DNA from: Mucidula mucida
Taxonomy: Eukaryota > Basidiomycota > Agaricomycetes > Agaricales > Physalacriaceae
Direction: 5' to 3'
Assembly (NCBI GenBank): GCA_015501055.1
Contig: JADNYV010000017.1
Coordinates: forward strand, 186,001-250,000
Length of the DNA: 64,000 nucleotides
This document shows, piece by piece, positions 23,004 to 34,187 of this stretch (its first letter is position 1; each line of letters begins with the position of its first letter). A program made the translations under genes and the position numbers. Below the pieces are notes generated by a model. It did no database searches and was not told the DNA's origin. It saw only the letters and a program-made list of their open reading frames with translations.

Positions 23004-24202
23004 ATGTCCGATGACGAAGACGACTATCTATCTGACAAGTTTCTCGTCGAATCTGCGGCTGCCTCCAAGCCCAGAACCTATGCTGATATCCGGAAACAAG
23101 CACAAGAGAATCACTGTTAAAGAATGAAATCAACCGCCATAAGAGCCGGCGAGAGCTAGAGTTGGAGGCGCGAGAGGAAGGGCTGAGTAAGAGTCTGTTT
23201 GAGCGGGCAAAGGAGGAGCAACAAACGCTAGGCGGCTCTGGCAACAAAGCGATGGCCATGATGATGAAGATGGGCTTCAAGCCCGGGGAGTCACTCGGGA
23301 AACCCACGGAGGAGCCATCGGAGCCCACCGTTGCGGCGCCCACAGCCCCGTCACTAAAGAGCGGCCACAAGACGGAGCCTTTGCCTCTTAATGAATGGGA
23401 GGGTACGTTATTGATGGTGGCTACTTGCACTCATCTCATGTTCGATAGGAAGAAAGGGTATCGGCAATCGCAAACGCGCCCTTTCGCCAACGTCGTCGGA
23501 GCGCATAGCCAAGATGGCCAAGATGGCTGAATCGTCGAGCCAGACCACCTTTCGAGATCGCGCAAGACAGGACTACGCAGAGCGGCGAGCAGAAGGCCAG
23601 CTGGGTAAGTACACAGAACAACACCCTTGCAATCGTATCTCAATTCCGAGTATTCTCCTTTAGTTTCCGCGCAACACACTTGCGTTACTCTTGATGAAAA
23701 GCACGGAAAAAGCGTCAGTTCTCGCTTGTTGTCGTTATTGCTACTGATCATGATCATCTCCTAGTTCAACGTCCTCTGGTTGAACCCCACGAACCCCGAC
23801 TCCTTTCCCCGTGGTCTGATGGATGCGCTGGAGATACCGGTCGCACCGCCTTTTACGCGGGATAGCGCGTCCGTAGGAACGCGACTCCGACAACAGATGA
23901 GATCGGATGCGCTGCTACCCCTTGAAGAGAGCGACGCCACAGACCTCTCCAGTGCTGATCCCGAGTATGCCCCGGATCTATTAGAAGAAGCAACGCAGTA
24001 CCTGCGTCTCCAGGTTCGTTTCCCGGTTCCTTAGCACGTATTCGCATTGCTTAAATCAAAGGTACAGGCACAAGATCGACTCGAATTGGTCCTGTCGTAC
24101 CTGCGCGACCGATATACGTACTGTTTTTGGTGTGGTACTCAATACGAGAATGACGAAGACATGGAATCGAATTGCCCTGGAGTTATGGAAGATGATCACT
24201 AG
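23004..24202 (+). CDS. GPATCH11: G-patch domain protein 11-like, with an apparent frameshift
   Basis: G-patch proteins stimulate DEAH-box helicases in RNA processing; GPATCH11 has also been linked to centromeres in animals. The protein starts MSDDEDDYLSDKFLVES at 23004 and reads KPRTYADIRKQAQE. It then hits a stop at 23118-23120 because the frame shifts near 23105-23109. From there the +2 frame continues the family sequence without a gap (SLLKNEINRHKSRRELELEAREEGLSKSLFERA), followed by the G-patch core NKAMAMMMKMGFKPGESLG. Later exons give GIGNRKR, FNVLWLNPTNPDSFPRGL and the C-terminal DUF4187 end YCFWCGTQYENDEDMESNCPG, with TAG at 24200-24202. Five later splice joins are clean. No GT-AG intron fits the shift, since the residues on both sides are contiguous in the family. 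It is either a sequencing error (one missing base, possibly in a GAGGAA run) or a real mutation that would cut the protein to 38 residues. Confidence 0.85.
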
Positions 24203-24606
24203 TAGCAATCTATTCATTCATCTATCTTAGACAATGATCAAAGGTCTGATTGTATCAGATGCGGTTGTTGCTATTCCCTCACAACAAACACCGCAAGGAA
24301 ACTAGAGTAGAAATAGCAAAAGGTAGGGAGTGTACGCAAGTGGGGGCACTTGTCATGGAAACAACAATGGGAATGTATCTAAAAGCACAGGCAGACCAAT
24401 AAACCATTTTGAACACCAAAAAAAGAGCAAGGCAAAGAGCGTAATTGTTCAAACGAAGGGTGGGTGGTATATTGGTAGATAGGAGACGGATAGAAAGAAG
24501 AATGCATACTCTTACAAAAATGCGGTCAGGAAAGAAAGATCAAGTCCAAGAAAAGTGGTACAACGCGTAGCCAGAGGAAAGCTACAACGTGAACGCGACT
24601 CAACGT
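24203..24606. other. A-rich convergent intergenic region
   Basis: It lies between the stops of the G-patch gene and the Ser/Pro-rich gene. It has A-rich runs (for example around 24417-24425) and no supported gene, as expected for two facing 3' UTRs. Confidence 0.4.
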
Positions 24607-25505
24607 TCAGGCGAGATGCACGGGCCGGGGCTGTTGATTCCTGAAATCTGCAGACGCGGGAGAAGAGATGCGGATTCCCGTATGGCGACGGAAATGGCGC
24701 CCCAAAGACACGCCCTCCAACATCTCCGAAAGGCTCTTGCCCTTGTGAATCGGGGACGTGGGACGGGAGCGCGAGTTGTGATCAATCAACGCGGGGCGTT
24801 TCATGTCCGTGTCAGTCGGTGATGGAAAATATTCCGAGTGGGCTGATAGGGCGGTAGGGAGAGTCGGGAGTGTGAATGGCATGGGGGATATCGCTGGGGA
24901 GGCGCCGCGGGAGTCGTTGAACGCGGCCGAGGTGGGAGACGCGCCAGGTGTTTTGCGACGCACGTAGATGGAGATGGGCGTGTTGGCAGCCAGGTCGGTG
25001 GCTGAGCCGAAGACATTGACAGTTAATTTGTTGTCTTTGCGTCGGCGCCGAGGAGGGGAGGTATGGCGTGGCGAATCCTGTGTGTCTGCTTGTCAACATG
25101 AAAACACGCCAAGGAGGAGGCGACTTACGGGAAGACTGCGGCGCTCCATGTCAGGAGAAGACAAAGGTGATGAACATGTTGATACAGATGATAGACTTCC
25201 GCGTCGAGAGGAAAGCTAGAAAATGAAGCGATCGAATGGTAAATTAAAAACTCAGGGTAATAGAATGACGAGAGACGCACCATTGGAGGAGAATATGGAG
25301 AATAACGAGCTGTAACGCGATGGGTTGGTTCCCGCAGGGATTGGCTGGACTTTGATCTAGTCGGGGAACTTATCGGAGAATAGGATAGATGTGGGGAAGC
25401 GGAACGAGAAGAGCGTGGCGAGGACGCGGCATCGTCCTGCGGCCTTGTATTGGTATCGACACCCAGCGTAGACATCAATTCGACAAAGGAAGGGAGAGTA
25501 GTCAT
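24607..25505 (-). CDS. Ser/Pro-rich conserved hypothetical protein
   Basis: The ATG at 25505 gives MTTLPSFVELMSTLGVD. Three exons join cleanly: the first ends near 25282 at SPYSPPM, the second ends in ERRSLP, and the third begins DSPRHTSPPRRRRKDNK and stops at 24607. The protein is mostly low-complexity Ser/Pro/Arg sequence with many SP sites, likely targets for proline-directed kinases. Two short ordered islands stand out: FVELMSTLGVD at the start, and KLTVNVFGSATDLAANTP with ISIYVRRKTPG in the middle. Near the C-terminus GKSLSEMLEGVSLGRHFRRH could be a short helix for protein binding. There is no signal peptide or membrane segment. I recall similar unnamed proteins in other mushrooms, so it is probably real, but I cannot assign a function. 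Confidence 0.7.
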
Positions 25506-26825
25506 TTTGAAAGACTTGAGGATAGCGGGATGCCTTTGCGAAGAGGTGTATCGGAGGGAGGTACCTGACGACCTATGTAAAGATCCGTGGATTATAAGGG
25601 GAGGCACTGCGATGCCTTAGAAACAACCCACGGTCATGTTGTTAGGCCATGTTACAATAGCGCGCAAGTTGTATAGGTCCCTTCCCGGACGTATTCCTCA
25701 TAGGGCATGAGATCAGTACCGGTCGGCAAGGAGACTCCCTGTTGAACGTTGCTGATTGGGGGCCTTGTGGGCATTCAAACAGCGTTCCCTTGGTCCGGAT
25801 GTCGCAACGATACGCTAGAAAGGGCTTTCGTATTCGTCGCATCGATCAGACGAGGCCCGAGAGTTGGTCTTAATCCTGGTTACGCAGTTAGCACGCAGTC
25901 CGCTGATGAGCCGCCCAGTATCTAGAAACGGAGCAAGGTATACTTGGACGCTTTAGGGAGTGTCAACCTCTATCTCTATGCAACTACAGCCATCATTGAC
26001 TCGACACCGCGCATGATATCGATGGATGGACATGTATGGCCCAGTGCACGACAGTCCGCCACTCCGCTAGCACGGCATTGTGTGCCGGTTAATCTGGGAG
26101 CAACGCGCACAGCCTTGGTGCGTAACAGTGGCCACACTTTGACATTCCAATTGATTGTGATGGACGGAAAGGCCGTAAACTTACGCGTCGACACGTCGGA
26201 TCCGAGTCCCAAAAAGGAAGAAGTTTCGTACGGACCACGCTTGGTCTGCCACCTACGAACGTCCATCAACCAAGCCATGGCCACTGTGATCTTGCACTGA
26301 ATTGAACGTCTCTTTCGCTAGACTCGTGAGCGTCCTTTGCACTGGTTACCGTTCACACATTTTATTTAGCTTTATTGTTGCCAAATCGTACGGGTTCTTG
26401 CAACAATTCGAAGATCAAACCTATTGTCCTCGTGCGTGTTGCCAGAGGACTTCGTAGCCACAGGCCCTGAAAGAGGCTTGAACTGTGGTAAAAGCTCCAT
26501 TCTTCGGTCTCCAACTGATTTCTCATCGCTATTCCATGCATTACTGTAGGTGTTCGCCATCAATTCTACTAGCAACACGATAACGCATTGGCCTTCCGTT
26601 TCGTGGCGACGTGTCTACCGACCGGTGACTGCGGCGATTTCTCACTGTGGCGATGGCTTAATGTGTGGGTTGGTACATTTATGATTGCCACATGCATCTT
26701 CACATGTAAATTAACGCGCTCGCTGTGATTGAATGTTCAATGTTCACGTCTGCAATGATGATACATACTGTTACAAGAAAATCCCTAAGGTACACGTTTG
26801 GTGGTAAACGTTTGATGTTTCCAAA
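25506..26825. other. 1.3 kb without a supported gene
   Basis: Frames overlap on both strands at 25944-26300, but they lack ATG starts, splice logic and any recognisable motif. The left part should hold the promoter of the Ser/Pro-rich gene, and the right part the 3' UTR of the DUF6593 gene. I see nothing else. Confidence 0.35.
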
Positions 26826-27565
26826 CTACCAGTCGCCGAGTTGTCTGACCCATAGATTGAGAAAACAAGTGACGACAACGCGGTCCAGGACACTCTCCAC
26901 TTTGGACGAAACAGAAAGGGTTAGAGTGTCTTGAGACCAGGAGGCGACCGTCTTCCCTTTCGAATCGACGCACTGATGATGGTCATATTTAGCTGCTGCA
27001 ACGAATTGGAACGACTCGGAGCTCTTACGAAGATGTCAGTGTCGTTCTCCGCTATTTTCCACTTGTATTCAGCGTTCCCTGCTTTAAAGCGCCGCGATCT
27101 AGAGCAGAGATGAATAGCCATAGACGGGCGGATGATGCAGGGTTCGAGCACTTACTGGCTCTTTGATTTCTTGGCCTTCCTTAGTTCTCGGATGTGATAC
27201 TAAAATTAACGACGTATGAGAGGGAGCATCAGGAAAATAAACTACACGCACCTGGTTGACGCCAAACGTGACGGTCGCATTGTGATTCGAAAACCACTCG
27301 ATGGAGCCCGCCGATTCGAAGATGGCGGTCTTGAGGTTCTGGCGGTGAAAGCTCGTTGAGCCCGTCACCAGGCCAGTGATAGGATGGAAGAACTACGACG
27401 CTTTCAGCAAGGCAACGTCGACGCAAATACTACACATACTCGGTAGAGCTCGATGGTAGGTTCATCGGCTTGATTGGGTAATTGGTACACCTTGAACGTC
27501 CGCATGTCAGAGTTGGAGGACGTGGAATACTCGAATCTAAGGGTGAGGTCGGTTGTGGAAGGCAT
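26826..27565 (-). CDS. DUF6593-type protein (second of two)
   Basis: Five exons on the minus strand (27440-27565, 27252-27392, 27156-27199, 27029-27098, 26826-26972) sum to 528 bases, or 175 residues. It begins MPSTTDLTLRFEYSTSSNSDM and has the family's core, SAGSIEWFSNHNATVTFG. Next is RRFKAGNAEYKWKIAENDTDIF, with the Tyr-x-Trp strand, and then CVDSKGKTVASWSQDTLTLSV. The end LDRVVVTCFLNLWVRQLGDW is the closing segment of DUF6593 proteins. It is more canonical than the copy at 13951 because the full C-terminal helix-like end is present. The short basic insertion YHIRELRKAKKSKSQ is encoded by its own 44-base exon. It is cytosolic by absence of signals. The function of the family is unknown; many mushrooms carry dozens of copies. 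Confidence 0.85.
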
Positions 27566-28563
27566 GTTGGTAAACTATTACAGCGTAAGGAGCGTAAGGA
27601 TTCGCCTTTATGACATATTTCAATGTGTCTGCCTCCGGACATGTTCGTTTACATGGAACTGATTTTCCATAATCGAAACTCTTCGAGGGGTGATCCACAA
27701 GTCGTGCCGGTGGTGCTAGCGTGCAGAAAACGGAACCTACTTGGAAACAGCCGTGGACGAGTCGGAGAAAGATGATCGATTAGCATCGCACCATCGCCAT
27801 CTTCCCGTAGGAGAGAGCCTCAGGGAGGGCAAAGGGCAGAGACACAAGGAAACCGAGATCGGAAGGGACTATCGACTGTGTTTTCGGAGCGATAGCGGGA
27901 AATTTTCTGAAATTCACGGAGCACTGTGAAAAGATGTCCTGCATCGCGGATTGTGCCATAGGCGGAATGGCGTAGGACCCGCGGGTGACATCTGGCAGCA
28001 CCACGCGCCCGGATTTTAAACGCCTTTTGCCACGAAGGAGAGGTCAAATGAGGATCTTCCTTATCCACTTGGGGTGTATGGCGCGGGCAAGGTAATTCAG
28101 GACACTATTCCGGGAGGCGGCAACCTCATGCGGCGTCGGAGAAATGATAACGCAAATTAACATGAAATTAAAAAAAAAAATCGCAGCGCCAGAGAGCAAG
28201 TCGTTTCCGGTAGTGAAGAGCCAGAGCCAGGCTAAATAGGCATAACATACCCACTCGCATAGGTACCCTGCGGCCGTGATGTGAAGTATCAAAGTCTCTG
28301 ACACCTTCGATTCCAAGTAGCCAATATAGCAAGCTAGAAGACCAGCTGACGTAAGAGGACTAGCTCCAGGCAGAGATTGCAGATATCACCAGCAGAACGC
28401 CGTTGGTCAGAGGAGGACGGTCTTTGTTTCGGCCAGTCAGTGCAGTGAGAGGGGGAGAGGCAGAGGTGCCGTGTCACATGATGGTGTCTGTTTAGTCATG
28501 TTTATAATGAATTCGGTTGGGATGGTTGCCGGCCTCGTTCGTAATCGCTTTCACATCACTGCC
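27566..28563. other. 1 kb stretch with a weak hydrophobic reading frame
   Basis: On the minus strand, 28330-28100 encodes a hydrophobic stretch (ITAAGYLCEW, then CYAYLAWLWLFTTG) that could be one or two membrane helices. A second open stretch at 28004-27780 follows. No ATG-started model with proper splices could be built, and an in-frame stop lies just upstream. It may be a decayed membrane-protein gene. The right part holds the bZIP promoter. Confidence 0.25.
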
Positions 28564-30301
28564 ATGCCCGACTCTGGAGATCGAAGTATTTCGCGAGACC
28601 TTGAGGTAGTTCTTGTTCAGTTTGACTGCTGTTGATCTTATTCTTGAGTTAAAGGATTCCGACGGGGACAGCCAGGCGGGTTCGACCGCGCCTGGTAAGC
28701 CCGGACGAAAGAAAAACCCAAAGTATGTAATTCTGCGCTAGTCATTGCCTTGCAATAGTGCTTACGTCCAGCCTCGTAGCTCACAAGCCGCTCGACGTGA
28801 CCAAAACCGTATCGCCCAGCGAGAATTCAGGCTCAGGAAGCAGCAGAGGGTTGGTTTCGTCGTTCTACATGACGGTGGATGCTTACAAAGTGGCAGATTC
28901 GTGATCTCGAGGCTCGAGTCGAAATTCTCTCAGGTGGCAAGGATGAAGTTATGGGTGAAATGCGCAACATTCTCAAAGGTGAACAGCTCAGCGACTGTCG
29001 CATACACAATACTGAAAGAGTCATAGACCTCATGGCGGAGAATCAAACCCTTCGCGGTCTGTTGAAGAATCTTTCAGAGTTCATTGGTGAAGGTGCCGGA
29101 GGCCTCCTGCCCAAGCTCGGCTGGCAAATGTCCGATTTCGAGAACTTTATCAACAGAATGGAGACCGATACCGCTTGGGAAGGATATCAGAGGCGGAAGA
29201 AGAACGGTACGCAGGAGTCGGGGAGCAGCCAAAAGCGCCCGGCTGAGGATGATCTCGCGTCTCATGCCAAGAAATCTCGAGGCGACGACGCTGTTCCCGG
29301 CTACATGATGATGTCCATGAACCAGCCGATGGGTTCAGGCTCTGTCTTCCCTCCTACACGCTCGTCCCATGATGGAAATGGCCTCTTCTCCGACATGCTC
29401 CACAACAACGACGGTAACATGCTCATGCAGCCCCCATCCAGTTCCGCCAACTCGTCTCCTCAGTTCAGCAACGGCGGTCCCAGCTCTAACGTGTATCAGT
29501 CCTATGTCCCAAACGTCATGAACATCGAAAATTCCCTCAACTCCATGCCTTTCACACCTTCGTCTACCTCTGGCTTGACACCTGTTGCTGCCTCAAAGCA
29601 GCCGTCTGCTGCGACTGCCGATAACCTCGACGACGATGACGACCCTAACAAGCATGAAGCGTACAAGCTTATCCAGTGGGTTTAGATTTCTTTTGTCCTG
29701 GATAAAACTCAGCCTTTTTTCAGCTACCATCTGGACAATTATAAACGTAATAGCGCATACTGTTTGCCCTCATCTTTGCGGCCTACACTTGTTCAAAGGT
29801 AAGCTTTCAACATGCTTTGAACTCGCATTGTAACATGTTCTATCAGGACGGTTCCGCATGGTTTGTAGATCTTGTTTGTCATTAGATGGTATACTAACTG
29901 GCTTTTAGAGAGTGTCATTGATCGCATCCTTCATCCGGAGTTGCGAGATAGAATGATTCTCTTGAGAGGTCAGCTCTTTATCAGCGCCAAGAAGCACTCT
30001 AACGTACCATTAGGACGCTTTGATCTCGTCGACTGTCTTTTGGATTATCGCAACGCCGTGACAATCCACGGAGACGACGTTTTGGCTCATAGTAATTGGG
30101 AAATCAGCGAGAAATGGCTTCGTCAATACGGGTAAGTCATCGTACTTGTGCACAGATAAGAACTAATAGTCGTTCAGCTTCCTTGTTGAGCAAGCCACCT
30201 TGAACATTATGAACCGATGGAGGAGAGAGCGGGGCGAGGCCGAGCTACGTCTCTCTGACATTGCCAGTGCCGAGCACACCACACCGGGTTCAACGACTTG
30301 A
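28564..30301 (+). CDS. bZIP transcription factor with DUF3425 C-terminal domain
   Basis: DNA-binding regulator of the fungal bZIP group whose basic region resembles Yap-type factors. The ATG at 28564 starts MPDSGDRSISRDLE. After two introns the protein reads KPGRKKNPN, and then the basic region SQAARRDQNRIAQREFRLRKQQR (about residues 45-70), with the N-x-x-A-Q-x-x-F/R signature. The leucine-zipper side follows as IRDLEARVEIL. A long disordered Ser/Asn/Pro-rich middle (29290-29580) includes an acidic DDDDDPNKHEAYK patch. The C-terminal domain reads LRPTLVQRTVPHESVIDRILHPELRDRMILLRG, then VDCLLDY and WEISEKWLRQYGFLV. This is the DUF3425 pattern of many fungal bZIP proteins. The end is TGA at 30299-30301. 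At least seven introns are present, all with good GT-AG borders. I see no adjacent pathway that would hint at its targets. Confidence 0.9.
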
Positions 30302-30446
30302 TACTTTGTTGTATTTCTATTAGAACTTGTTTTAGATTACGAGTCTGTGCAGACAGCGATGCCTGTATGTACGATAATGAGCTGTTCAACATGGGTGTTA
30401 TTCGTTGTATCTTGTCGTATGAGAATGGAGGTTTCTGAGTACCTTT

Positions 30447-30812
30447 TTACCAAGAGGCTTTGCGTACGCCGTTGAGTTCTCCTTTGAGCGCTTGCAGACG
30501 GAATTGGTACTAGATTGCACAATGAGCGGACATAGATGCGCATTGCCAGTCACAACGCACCCTGCATAAAGCAAACTCGCTCATAACACCGCGCCCCTTC
30601 CCAGTCTCATAGCATCGGTTTTTTACAGTAGATGGGCGCGTGTACCGGCCAAAGGTGTTCAGCTGCAGCTGCGCCTGGTGACGGACTTGGGCCGGGAGGG
30701 TTTGATTGCGCGCCACGAAAAGATATGCACGACGTGCAACTTCGTTGACCTGCACGCCGTGGCGGGCCTTCATGTCGCGTATGACTCGCGCATTGCGGTA
30801 AGCAACTGGCAT
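30447..30812 (-). CDS. MRP2: Mitochondrial small-subunit ribosomal protein uS14m
   Basis: Component of the mitochondrial small ribosomal subunit head. Two exons (30561-30812 and 30447-30509) join to 104 residues. The protein starts MPVAYRNARVIRD and contains LPAQVRHQAQLQLNTF, then TRPSTVKNRCYETGKGRGVMSEFALCRYQFRLQAL. It ends with the family C-terminus GVRKASW and a TAA stop at 30447. The intron interrupts just after ALCR. Length and end match the family (yeast Mrp2 has 115 residues). The frame is open further upstream, but no upstream ATG exists before a likely leader, so 30812 is the best start. It is divergent from a small membrane protein with about 200 bases between starts. Confidence 0.93.
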
Positions 30813-31008
30813 GACGGCGGAGAAAAGGAGGGTAGTAAACACGCCAACACTCAAGTCAACGGCCCGCCCGGATCAATACATTTACACCAAAACCACCACC
30901 AGCAATCAGCGGCCGACGATTTGTTGTTGTGAGTAGTGGGCTATGGGTATGTACTAGCACTGTTCTCCGATGATTTCTTGCTGAGATACCTGTACTTTTA
31001 GTGATAGA

Positions 31009-31311
31009 ATGACAATATCCAAAGCTCTGAGATATGTCCAGCACCGCACTTTTGCGTCATCCCTCTTCGCCGCCACTTTTTTTGCCGCTGTGGTCACTGT
31101 CTCGGCGTCCAGCATCCTACCGTGTCCCGCCCGACCAGAGAAAGCCCGTTTCATGGAGGATAACAACATGAACGCGGAGAGATTGCCCGCGTCAGGAAAA
31201 GTGATCATCGCGAAACGGCCACGCCGGTGGATAGAAGAGAAATACCCGACCTGCCAGAGTTTCCCATCCGACGAAGAAGTGATGCAACAGAGGAGACATA
31301 ATTCAGAATGA
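31009..31311 (+). CDS. Small single-membrane-segment protein, probably mitochondrial
   Basis: Uninterrupted 100-residue frame from the ATG at 31009 (MTISKALRYVQHRTFA) to TGA at 31309-31311. The first 16 residues are basic and lack acids, as in mitochondrial presequences. A hydrophobic segment follows (about residues 17-38, SSLFAATFFAAVVTV), then SSILPCPARP and a hydrophilic tail with KRPRRWIEEKYPTC. The layout (basic N-terminus, one helix, charged tail with conserved-looking RRWIEEK) resembles small respiratory-complex assembly proteins, but I cannot name a family. It shares a roughly 200-base divergent promoter region with mitochondrial uS14m, which fits a mitochondrial role without proving it. 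Confidence 0.6.
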   Translation: MTISKALRYVQHRTFASSLFAATFFAAVVTVSASSILPCPARPEKARFMEDNNMNAERLPASGKVIIAKRPRRWIEEKYPTCQSFPSDEEVMQQRRHNSE

Positions 31312-31422
31312 ATTTACTTTTGACAACTCGTACATCATGACGCGAAAAACTTGGTCCATCTATCCAAATAGTATACAGTTGGTTCTAGTCTCTCATCGTC
31401 AATAGTGCTACAGGTCAGTCGT

Positions 31423-34187
31423 TCACAGGTCGTTCATGTCCTCCTCCTGAGCCATTTGATCTCGATACTGCCGTTCTTCCTCTCGTGTTCCCCTTCAGAG
31501 TGTTCTAGCTAGACCGGAATGATAAGAAATCTAGGCTCACGATAGATGGTTCTCCTGTATTGGTAGACAGGCAAGAAAGGCAATGAAGTTCCACGCCGCC
31601 TGACAGATAAAGACAACTTGCAACGCGTCTGCATACGAGTCCATCGCAGCGCGCATGTGCTGAGGATTTAATTCCGGTATTATCGCTGTTGAATGACTGT
31701 ATTGCAAGTGTCAGTTTGAACTATGAAGAACATAAGGGACTCTACGTACCGGATCTCATTGATAATCTAGATCGCCACAAAACCACTCATTAGCAACGGA
31801 AAGCCGGCGTAGATACGCGTGCACTGACCTCCGCTGAACCGGGACCTGTGATGCGTTCTCGTAGCTGTTGGAGTAGAACGGCCTGGAGAATAGCACCACT
31901 CAAGCTCACGCCCAACACCTGACCCGTAGTTCTGAAGAGGTAGGTAACTAAAAATTGACCATCAGATCAGACCAAACGATGAAGTGATTCGAAGACTGAC
32001 TTCCCGTAGCGATCGCCATGTCTTCTTTGTATACACCCGCGATCATGGCCTGTGTTATCTATATCAGAACCGTTCGCTCGAGGAGAGGACATCGACGTAC
32101 AATAAGCGTTGTCGTGATGACACTCGACATGCCGAAAGCTTGAGGGACGAGGTCAAACCATAAATGAAAAGCGGAAGAGTTTTCGTTCCAAAAAACTACC
32201 ATCACAGCGGCTAGGATGGTCAGGCCGGACGATACAAGAGTCAACGTATAGAGTTTGCCGGTTCTGCGCATCATCCTATAACATCTTCAACGAATGGCGA
32301 GGAACGTGTACAATTAGAACGCACCATCCTGCGAATACGCTGCCGGTCGAAATAGCTATCTAAACAAAAATTCGATCCCAGAGGTATGCGAACATCAAAT
32401 AGAAGCACATACGGAGTGTGGCAGGAGGTGAAGACCTGGTCAGAAGATAGTTGCTCTCAGTAAACGGGTAAATTGCCAGCGAGATGTGAGAAAGACTTCA
32501 CGTACCAGCTTCTGCAGCTGGATAGAGCCGCACCGCCGAGAAATACTGTGATCAAGAGTGGTCAACCTCCTTGAGCGTCGGAACGCTTATGTGAGAATTC
32601 CAGGCGTACCAGCGGGATGTTATATATCTTCCACAAGCGTGACGGTCAGTTGATGCGATACATGGACAGGGCGACCAGAGATAAAGCAACTTACGAATGA
32701 AAATGCGGCCATACTGCCAAATAGGTTACACACGGACACCGCGAGAGGCGTCCGTTGGGTCACCAGCCTCAGAGGCATTACCGGATAAGGCGACCAGTAC
32801 TTCTCGACAAGGACGAAGGCTACAAGAAATATCCCACTGACGATGAACAGACTATAGATGACTGGATCGGACCAGGCCATCTCCTCAGTCGTCTTCAAGC
32901 TGAATCCGAGAAGCAGACAGCCAACCGTGATCACAAGGGTTACGGATCCCATGACATCGATTCGACGCAGTTTCTCGCGCAACGGCTGGCTTTGCACCTC
33001 ATCAGGGAGAATTATGTTCACCTTAGTCGCAACGAGTACGAAACTGAACAGAAGGATGGGAGTCTATTGGCTTATCAGTTGAGAACCCTCTAAATCAAGG
33101 AAGTGGGTACCTGAGAATAAAAAGCGGCCTCCCTTAATCAGCGAAACGGTTAAGACTGAATGAATATGTAAATTAAAGGCAAAACCTACCAGCCAAATTT
33201 GTCATTAATCCAGCCGCCCAGAGGGCCACCAATACCTGCACCTAGCCCGAAGAGACTGAATGGCTTGAGGAGTGCAGACCGTGCGATATGTGGAATTCAC
33301 GTACATGTTGGCCATTCCTTGATACAGACCCCGTTGTTTCCTACATACGTCGGAAAGTCAGAACATAGTAGACATGTAAAGGAAAGATACTCGCAAGGGA
33401 ATGAGGTCCGTAACCGTTATACTAGAGACTTGGAGATACTTGAACAAAAGCCGCGAGAACGCCACATTACTGACCAGTCATGACCCTATACACGTTTAAC
33501 GGCGATCAGCTAGAGACCGACGCAAGATTGCTTACCCACCACCGCCCATGCCTGCAATTGCACGCGCGATTATGAGAGTTTCCATCGAAGGCGCAAATCC
33601 ACAGAAGATGGTGCCAGAGCCTAATTGACAAAGGTATGAGTGAGCATGTAGGCGGAACGCGGGAGACGCACCGAAGAGTGATAATGCCAGCAACATAGCT
33701 CCCTTCCTCCCCAGTATGTCAGCGAGGCGTCCTAAGAATCATTATTTGCCTTCATATGGCCTTACAGACACAATCACAAACCATAGAGCGGCGTGAAACA
33801 ACAGACAGACAAGAGGTACGCGGTACCGATGTACGACGCCTGGTTGGATTTATTGAAATGGCTGCCTATGGGGCTTAATAAAGTCGCGACGACCGTGCCT
33901 ATAATAAACGGCGCGTCAGGCACTTGTACTACCCACTGTGGTAATGATTGATGTGGTCACACCATCAACAAAAGTTACTCACCGTCCAATGCGCCCAAAA
34001 AAACAGCGCTCCACAATCCGGTCAGTATCCACATTGTTTCTCCCCTCGAAAATTTGTTCAGCGGCGGGGCATCGCCGTCGCAAGTCGATTCCGACAAGAG
34101 GGATTCGTCATCTCCGACAATCGTGTCGTATGAAGGTGGGCGCCCTTCTAACAACGGTCGCGTCTCGGGGGACGGCGACCTGGACAT
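31423..34187 (-). CDS. MFS transporter of the DHA2/VBA type, probably vacuolar
   Basis: Multi-pass (about 14 helices) proton-coupled transporter related to yeast Vba and Azr1 proteins, which move basic amino acids or drugs. The ATG at 34187 begins MSRSPSPETRPLLEGRPPSYD, a cytosolic tail. Transmembrane parts follow: WILTGLWSAVFLGALDGTIVATLL, ASYIGTAYLLSVCCF, the motif-A loop RLADILGRKGAMLLAL, IIARAIAGMGGGG, and the signature RGLYQGMANM to GLGAGIGGPLGGW. A long exon (33021-32620) holds the middle helices. The last exons give QAAWNFIAFLACLPIQENHLSG, then a charged tail ending EEDMNDL with TGA at 31423. There are about fifteen small introns. The N-tail carries two acidic dileucine motifs and a PPSY motif. 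Substrate cannot be told from sequence. The gene looks intact. Confidence 0.88.

Noticed and set aside
25944..26300. Overlapping frames on both strands between the Ser/Pro-rich and DUF6593 genes
   Set aside because: Both begin at non-ATG codons or within low-information sequence, with no splice continuation and no family resemblance.
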